NCBI GenBank assembly: GCA_021151685.1
Contig: JAGKWS010000020.1
Coordinates: 1-44,580, forward strand
Reading direction: 5' to 3'
DNA length: 44,580 bases
DNA from: Chitinophagaceae bacterium
GTDB lineage: Bacteria > Bacteroidota > Bacteroidia > Chitinophagales > Chitinophagaceae
The position numbers and the translations under genes are program-made. Shown here in pieces: positions 41,725 through 44,580 of the stretch; the first letter of the stretch is position 1, and each line of letters opens with the position of its first letter. Below the pieces are notes generated by a model, which did not search any database, had not been told where the DNA came from, and saw only the letters and a program-made list of their open reading frames with translations.

Positions 41725-41754
41725 AAACGGGCACGCCCACTGGCATGCCCGTTT
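41725..41754 (-). terminator. Hairpin after tyrS
   Basis: AAACGGGCA (41725-41733) pairs with TGCCCGTTT (41746-41754) around a 12-base loop. It lies 22 bases after the tyrS stop and before the pssA promoter, so it probably ends tyrS transcription, though it lacks a following U-run. Confidence 0.55.
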
Positions 41755-41775
41755 AGTGTGTTATTAATTGTTATA

Positions 41776-43053
41776 CTATTCAAATATTGCCAGCGTATAC
41801 TCTTTCTTGCCCTTCTGTATCAGCACATAGCGGCCATTCAGCAGATTGGCTGTGGTTATTTTAAAGGCAATATCGGTCACCTTGGTTTTATTGATGCCTA
41901 TGCCACCAGCCTGTACCATTTTGCGGGCTTCGCCTTTGGATGGCAGTACAGCTTTTTCGGCCAGAAAACCCAATAGCTCTACACCATTTTCCAAATCGGC
42001 CATGGTGCCTGTTACCTGCTTCACGCCTTCCATGGCCTCCAGCAGTTGGCGTTCGTTCAGTGCCTGTAGTGTTTCTATAGATGCCTGCCCAAACAACAGC
42101 TCTGTGGCTCTTTTTGCAGCTATTACATCTTCCTCGCCATGTACCAGAATCGTCATTTCCTCGGCCAGTGCTTTTTGCAGCGCACGGGCACCGGGATTAG
42201 CCTCGTGGGCGGCTATCGTTTCCTTCAACTCGGCTACCGGCCTGAACGAGAATATCAACGCCATCCGTGCCGCATCGGCATCGGGCAGGTTCAGCCAAAA
42301 TTGGTAGAATTGGTAGGGCGAAGTCTTTTCGCGGTCCAGCCACACATTGCCCCCCTCCGATTTGCCAAACTTGGTACCGTCCGACTTTGTTACCAGCTTG
42401 CAGGTAAAGGCGAAGGCATCGCCGCCACCTTTTTTACGTATCATTTCGGTACCGGTGGTAATGTTGCCCCACTGGTCGGCACCACCCATTTGCAGCTTTA
42501 CGCCATGGTGGTGGTACAGATGGAAGAAGTCGTATCCCTGTATTAGTTGGTAGGTAAATTCGGTAAAACTCATACCTGTTTCCAGACGCTTTTGTACCGA
42601 ATCTTTGGCCATCATATAGTTCACGGTAATGTACTTACCTACATCGCGTATAAACTCGAGGAACGAAAAACTCTTGAACCAATCATAGTTGTTCACCATC
42701 ACGGCCGCATTGGGCAGCGTTTCGTCAAAGCTCAGAAACTGCTCCAACTGTTTGCGAATGCCATCGCAGTTGCGCTGTATGGTGTCTATATCCAGCAGGT
42801 TGCGCTCTGCCGATTTTCCGCTTGGGTCGCCCACCATGCCGGTAGCACCACCTACCAGCGCATAGGGCTTGTGGCCCGCGCGTTGCAGGCGCATGAGCAG
42901 GGTTATGGGCAGCAGGCTACCCACATGCAGGCTATCTGCCGTAGGGTCGAATCCTATATAGGCCGAAGTCATCTCTTTCATCAGTTGTTCTTCGGTGCCC
43001 GGCATTATGTCCTGTATCAGGCCGCGCTCCTGCAATTCGGCTATCAGACTCAT
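41776..43053 (-). CDS. tyrS: Tyrosine--tRNA ligase
   Basis: A 425-residue protein with the class I signature HVGS (43-46), GGADQWGN (190-197), the KMSKS counterpart KFGKS (228-232) and a C-terminal S4-like RNA-binding domain (about 360-425). It charges tRNA-Tyr with tyrosine. A TATTTTTG box lies 24 bases before its ATG. Confidence 0.97.
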   Translation of the reverse strand: MSLIAELQERGLIQDIMPGTEEQLMKEMTSAYIGFDPTADSLHVGSLLPITLLMRLQRAGHKPYALVGGATGMVGDPSGKSAERNLLDIDTIQRNCDGIRKQLEQFLSFDETLPNAAVMVNNYDWFKSFSFLEFIRDVGKYITVNYMMAKDSVQKRLETGMSFTEFTYQLIQGYDFFHLYHHHGVKLQMGGADQWGNITTGTEMIRKKGGGDAFAFTCKLVTKSDGTKFGKSEGGNVWLDREKTSPYQFYQFWLNLPDADAARMALIFSFRPVAELKETIAAHEANPGARALQKALAEEMTILVHGEEDVIAAKRATELLFGQASIETLQALNERQLLEAMEGVKQVTGTMADLENGVELLGFLAEKAVLPSKGEARKMVQAGGIGINKTKVTDIAFKITTANLLNGRYVLIQKGKKEYTLAIFE

Positions 43054-43077
43054 ATCTTTACTTTTTTATTTGGGTGG

Positions 43078-43085
43078 CAAAAATA
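43078..43085 (-). promoter_or_regulatory. -7 box of tyrS
   Basis: TATTTTTG on the minus strand, 24 bases before the tyrS ATG and just downstream (in that direction) of the ubiX terminator. Confidence 0.55.
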
Positions 43086-43090
43086 ACAAT

Positions 43091-43114
43091 ATACCGGGTG
43101 CCACCACCCGGTAT
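43091..43114 (-). terminator. Rho-independent terminator of ubiX
   Basis: ATACCGGGTG (43091-43100) and CACCCGGTAT (43105-43114) pair over 10 bases with loop CCAC; on the minus strand ATTGTTATTTTTG follows. Confidence 0.75.
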
Positions 43115-43171
43115 CGCATTTTTTATATTCAGTTCGTATTCTTTGCCCCGGCAAATTGGGTGTGTCGGCCG

Positions 43172-43735
43172 CTATTCTTCGGGCATTTCGCCCCACTTAT
43201 AGCTTTCGGTTTCTATACCTGCCAGTTGCAGCACTCGGTTCACCACCGTCATAGCCGTTTCCTCTATGGTTTGGGGCCTGCTGTAGAACGATGGTGTGGC
43301 CGGGCATATAATGCCCCCCGCCTCGGTAACTGCCGTCATATTGCGCAGGTGTATCAGGTTATACGGCGTTTCGCGCACCACACATATCAACTTGCGGCGT
43401 TCTTTCAGCATCACATCGGCAGCACGGGTTATCAGGTCGTTACTGATGCCACCGGCTATACGCCCCAGCGTACCCATACTACACGGGCAAATAATGAGCG
43501 CACTGTACGACGAACTACCCGACGCAAACGGTGCCATAAAGTCGTTCTTGCCCCATACACGGTACGGCAGGCGGGTATAGTCGTCATTGCCCAGCTCGTG
43601 CTGCCATACCGTGGCCGCATTGTCGCTCATTACCAGCCCTACTTCTATATCCTTTCGCTGTGCCAGATATTGTAGCAGCATGGCCGCATACACACTACCA
43701 CTCGCCCCCGTTACTCCAACTGCTATTTTTTTCAT
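43172..43735 (-). CDS. ubiX: Flavin prenyltransferase UbiX
   Basis: A 187-residue flavoprotein with VTGASGS (8-14) near the N-terminus and the later motifs SALIICPCSMGTLGRIAGGIS and CVVRETPYNLIHLRNM, matching UbiX/PAD1. The enzyme attaches a dimethylallyl group to FMN to make prenyl-FMN, the cofactor of UbiD-type decarboxylases. Its ubiD partner is not in the window. In Bacteroidota it serves menaquinone or aromatic acid metabolism. It is a single-gene unit with a TAGTTTTG box 19 bases upstream of the ATG. Confidence 0.95.
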   Translation of the reverse strand: MKKIAVGVTGASGSVYAAMLLQYLAQRKDIEVGLVMSDNAATVWQHELGNDDYTRLPYRVWGKNDFMAPFASGSSSYSALIICPCSMGTLGRIAGGISNDLITRAADVMLKERRKLICVVRETPYNLIHLRNMTAVTEAGGIICPATPSFYSRPQTIEETAMTVVNRVLQLAGIETESYKWGEMPEE

Positions 43736-43754
43736 AATACCTTCTGTGCTGTCG

Positions 43755-43762
43755 CAAAACTA
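43755..43762 (-). promoter_or_regulatory. -7 box of ubiX
   Basis: TAGTTTTG on the minus strand, 19 bases before the ubiX ATG, in the intergenic stretch shared with the divergent thioredoxin-like gene. Confidence 0.5.
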
Positions 43763-43775
43763 CCCCTATAATCTG

Positions 43776-43783
43776 TAAATTTG
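43776..43783 (+). promoter_or_regulatory. -7 box of the thioredoxin-like gene
   Basis: TAAATTTG matches TAnnTTTG and ends 25 bases before the ATG at 43809. A TTG at 43800 lies within the leader and was not chosen as start. Confidence 0.55.
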
Positions 43784-43808
43784 GCCTGTATAAAACTAAT
43801 TGCCGCAT

Positions 43809-44402
43809 ATGAAACGTCTATTACTGTTTGCCATGGTTGTGCTGGGCCTGCACCACAATGCCGGGGCAAAAGAAGACCCTAAAGCCGCTACCGCCGCACC
43901 TGCCGAAGAAATTCATTGGATAACCTCTATAGACGAGTTGCAAATGAAAATGCAGCAGCAACCCAAAAAGGTGCTCATAGACATGTATACCGACTGGTGT
44001 GGCTGGTGCAAAAAGATGGATGCCGATACCTATACCAATCCGGCACTCATCAAGTATATCAATAATAACTTTTATGCCGTTCGGTTCGATGCCGAGCGCA
44101 AGGATACCATACACTTTCAGGGCAAGGACTACTACTTTGCGCCGCAGTACAAGGCCAATGGTTTTGCCATAGAGCTGATGAAGGGGCAAATGTCTTACCC
44201 CCACACCATATTTATGGTAGAGAACTTCCAGTCGCCTACGCCCATACCGGGCTACCATACCGTAAAGGAAATGGAAACCTTCCTCACCTACTTTGGCGAC
44301 AACATGTATCGCCGCCGCTCTTGGGACGAATACTCAAAAACCTACGTTACCCGCTGGGATGCCGGCCAACCTGCACCGTCAACGGCTGTGCCGGGGCATT
44401 AA
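43809..44402 (+). CDS. Secreted thioredoxin-fold protein
   Basis: A 197-residue protein starting MKRLLLFAMVVLG, with a signal peptide cleaved after HHNAGA. It carries the redox site WCGWC (Cys64, Cys67) in the thioredoxin fold. The surrounding LIDMYTDWCGWCKKMD matches a DUF255/thioredoxin-like group of periplasmic proteins. It probably reduces or isomerises disulfides in the periplasm, or supplies electrons to an envelope oxidoreductase. A hairpin terminator follows. Confidence 0.85.
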   Translation: MKRLLLFAMVVLGLHHNAGAKEDPKAATAAPAEEIHWITSIDELQMKMQQQPKKVLIDMYTDWCGWCKKMDADTYTNPALIKYINNNFYAVRFDAERKDTIHFQGKDYYFAPQYKANGFAIELMKGQMSYPHTIFMVENFQSPTPIPGYHTVKEMETFLTYFGDNMYRRRSWDEYSKTYVTRWDAGQPAPSTAVPGH

Positions 44403-44426
44403 TGGTCTTCGCAATGTAATTTATTT

Positions 44427-44454
44427 AATACCCCATGCATTGCGCTGGGGTATT
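44427..44454 (+). terminator. Rho-independent terminator of the thioredoxin-like gene
   Basis: AATACCCCA (44427-44435) pairs with TGGGGTATT (44446-44454) around a 10-base loop, followed by TTTTG. The remaining bases to 44580 show no gene. Confidence 0.85.
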
Positions 44455-44580
44455 TTTTTGCTCGGGTTTCTGAAAAATTGAATGGTTCGAGTTCTGTTTG
44501 GGGGCATGAATATGAGTGCGAGAGTGGGGAGGGATGTTCTACTCATTTCATTTTTCTATTCCCACGCGCTGTTTCTCGCC

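Overview
The window reads as chromosomal DNA of a Bacteroidota bacterium, probably of the Chitinophagaceae/Sphingobacteriia kind. The evidence is the recurring Bacteroidota -7 promoter box TAnnTTTG upstream of many genes, two proteins with type IX secretion (T9SS) C-terminal sorting tails, a hybrid two-component system with an AraC output in one chain, many lipoproteins with lipobox cysteines, and stand-alone purS and DbpA-type helicase genes. TAA, TAG and TGA all end genes here, so the genetic code is the ordinary bacterial one. I found no rRNA, tRNA, CRISPR array, intact transposase, prophage or replication origin.

Layout. 1-3.1 kb: the 3' end of a DEAD-box helicase, a TPR lipoprotein, a 2[4Fe-4S] ferredoxin, a first MITE copy and a PAP2/sphingomyelin-synthase-like membrane protein. 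3.4-10.7 kb: two outer-membrane beta-barrels, an 863-residue hybrid sensor/regulator, a vWA lipoprotein with a T9SS tail, and a small lipoprotein that may be frameshifted. 10.7-19.2 kb: an O-antigen-ligase-like protein, a 1134-residue propeller/beta-barrel protein, an MBL-fold hydrolase, a small membrane protein, an ABC exporter gene broken by one amber codon, and a NUDIX hydrolase. 19.5-24.1 kb: 2-oxoacid:ferredoxin oxidoreductase beta subunit without its alpha partner, dprA, a DUF6438-like protein and radA. 24.4-28.5 kb: a 1370-residue secreted protein with 12 Kelch repeats, 5 Ig-like repeats, a PKD domain and a T9SS tail. 28.6-35.3 kb: a more A+T-rich accessory stretch with a SMI1/KNR4 (SUKH) protein, a Crp-family regulator with an AhpD-like protein, several orphan lipoproteins, three sites of a mosaic hairpin repeat and a second MITE copy. 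35.3-44.5 kb: mostly housekeeping genes: ctaA, purS, rsmI, an rfaE2-like gene overlapping a flippase-like gene, panD, pssA, tyrS, ubiX and a thioredoxin-fold protein.

How it fits together. Most genes are single transcription units with their own TAnnTTTG box and a hairpin terminator; there are few real operons (rfaE2-like with the YbhN-like gene; NUDIX with the ABC exporter; Crp regulator with the AhpD-like gene). Several genes contribute to the envelope: pssA makes phosphatidylserine, and the PAP2-like protein, O-antigen ligase and rfaE2-like enzyme suggest lipid and glycan assembly.

The strongest unusual signals are a pair of MITEs with about 26-bp terminal inverted repeats and TAA target duplications, a second mosaic family of hairpin repeats confined to 28.6-33.2 kb, a single amber codon inside the ABC signature region of an otherwise intact exporter, and a set of genes whose -7 box lies only 4-8 bases before the start codon, suggesting leaderless mRNAs. 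I did not find a clear multi-gene system of a new kind; the best candidates for undescribed biology are the two repeat families, the leaderless set and the large propeller/barrel protein.
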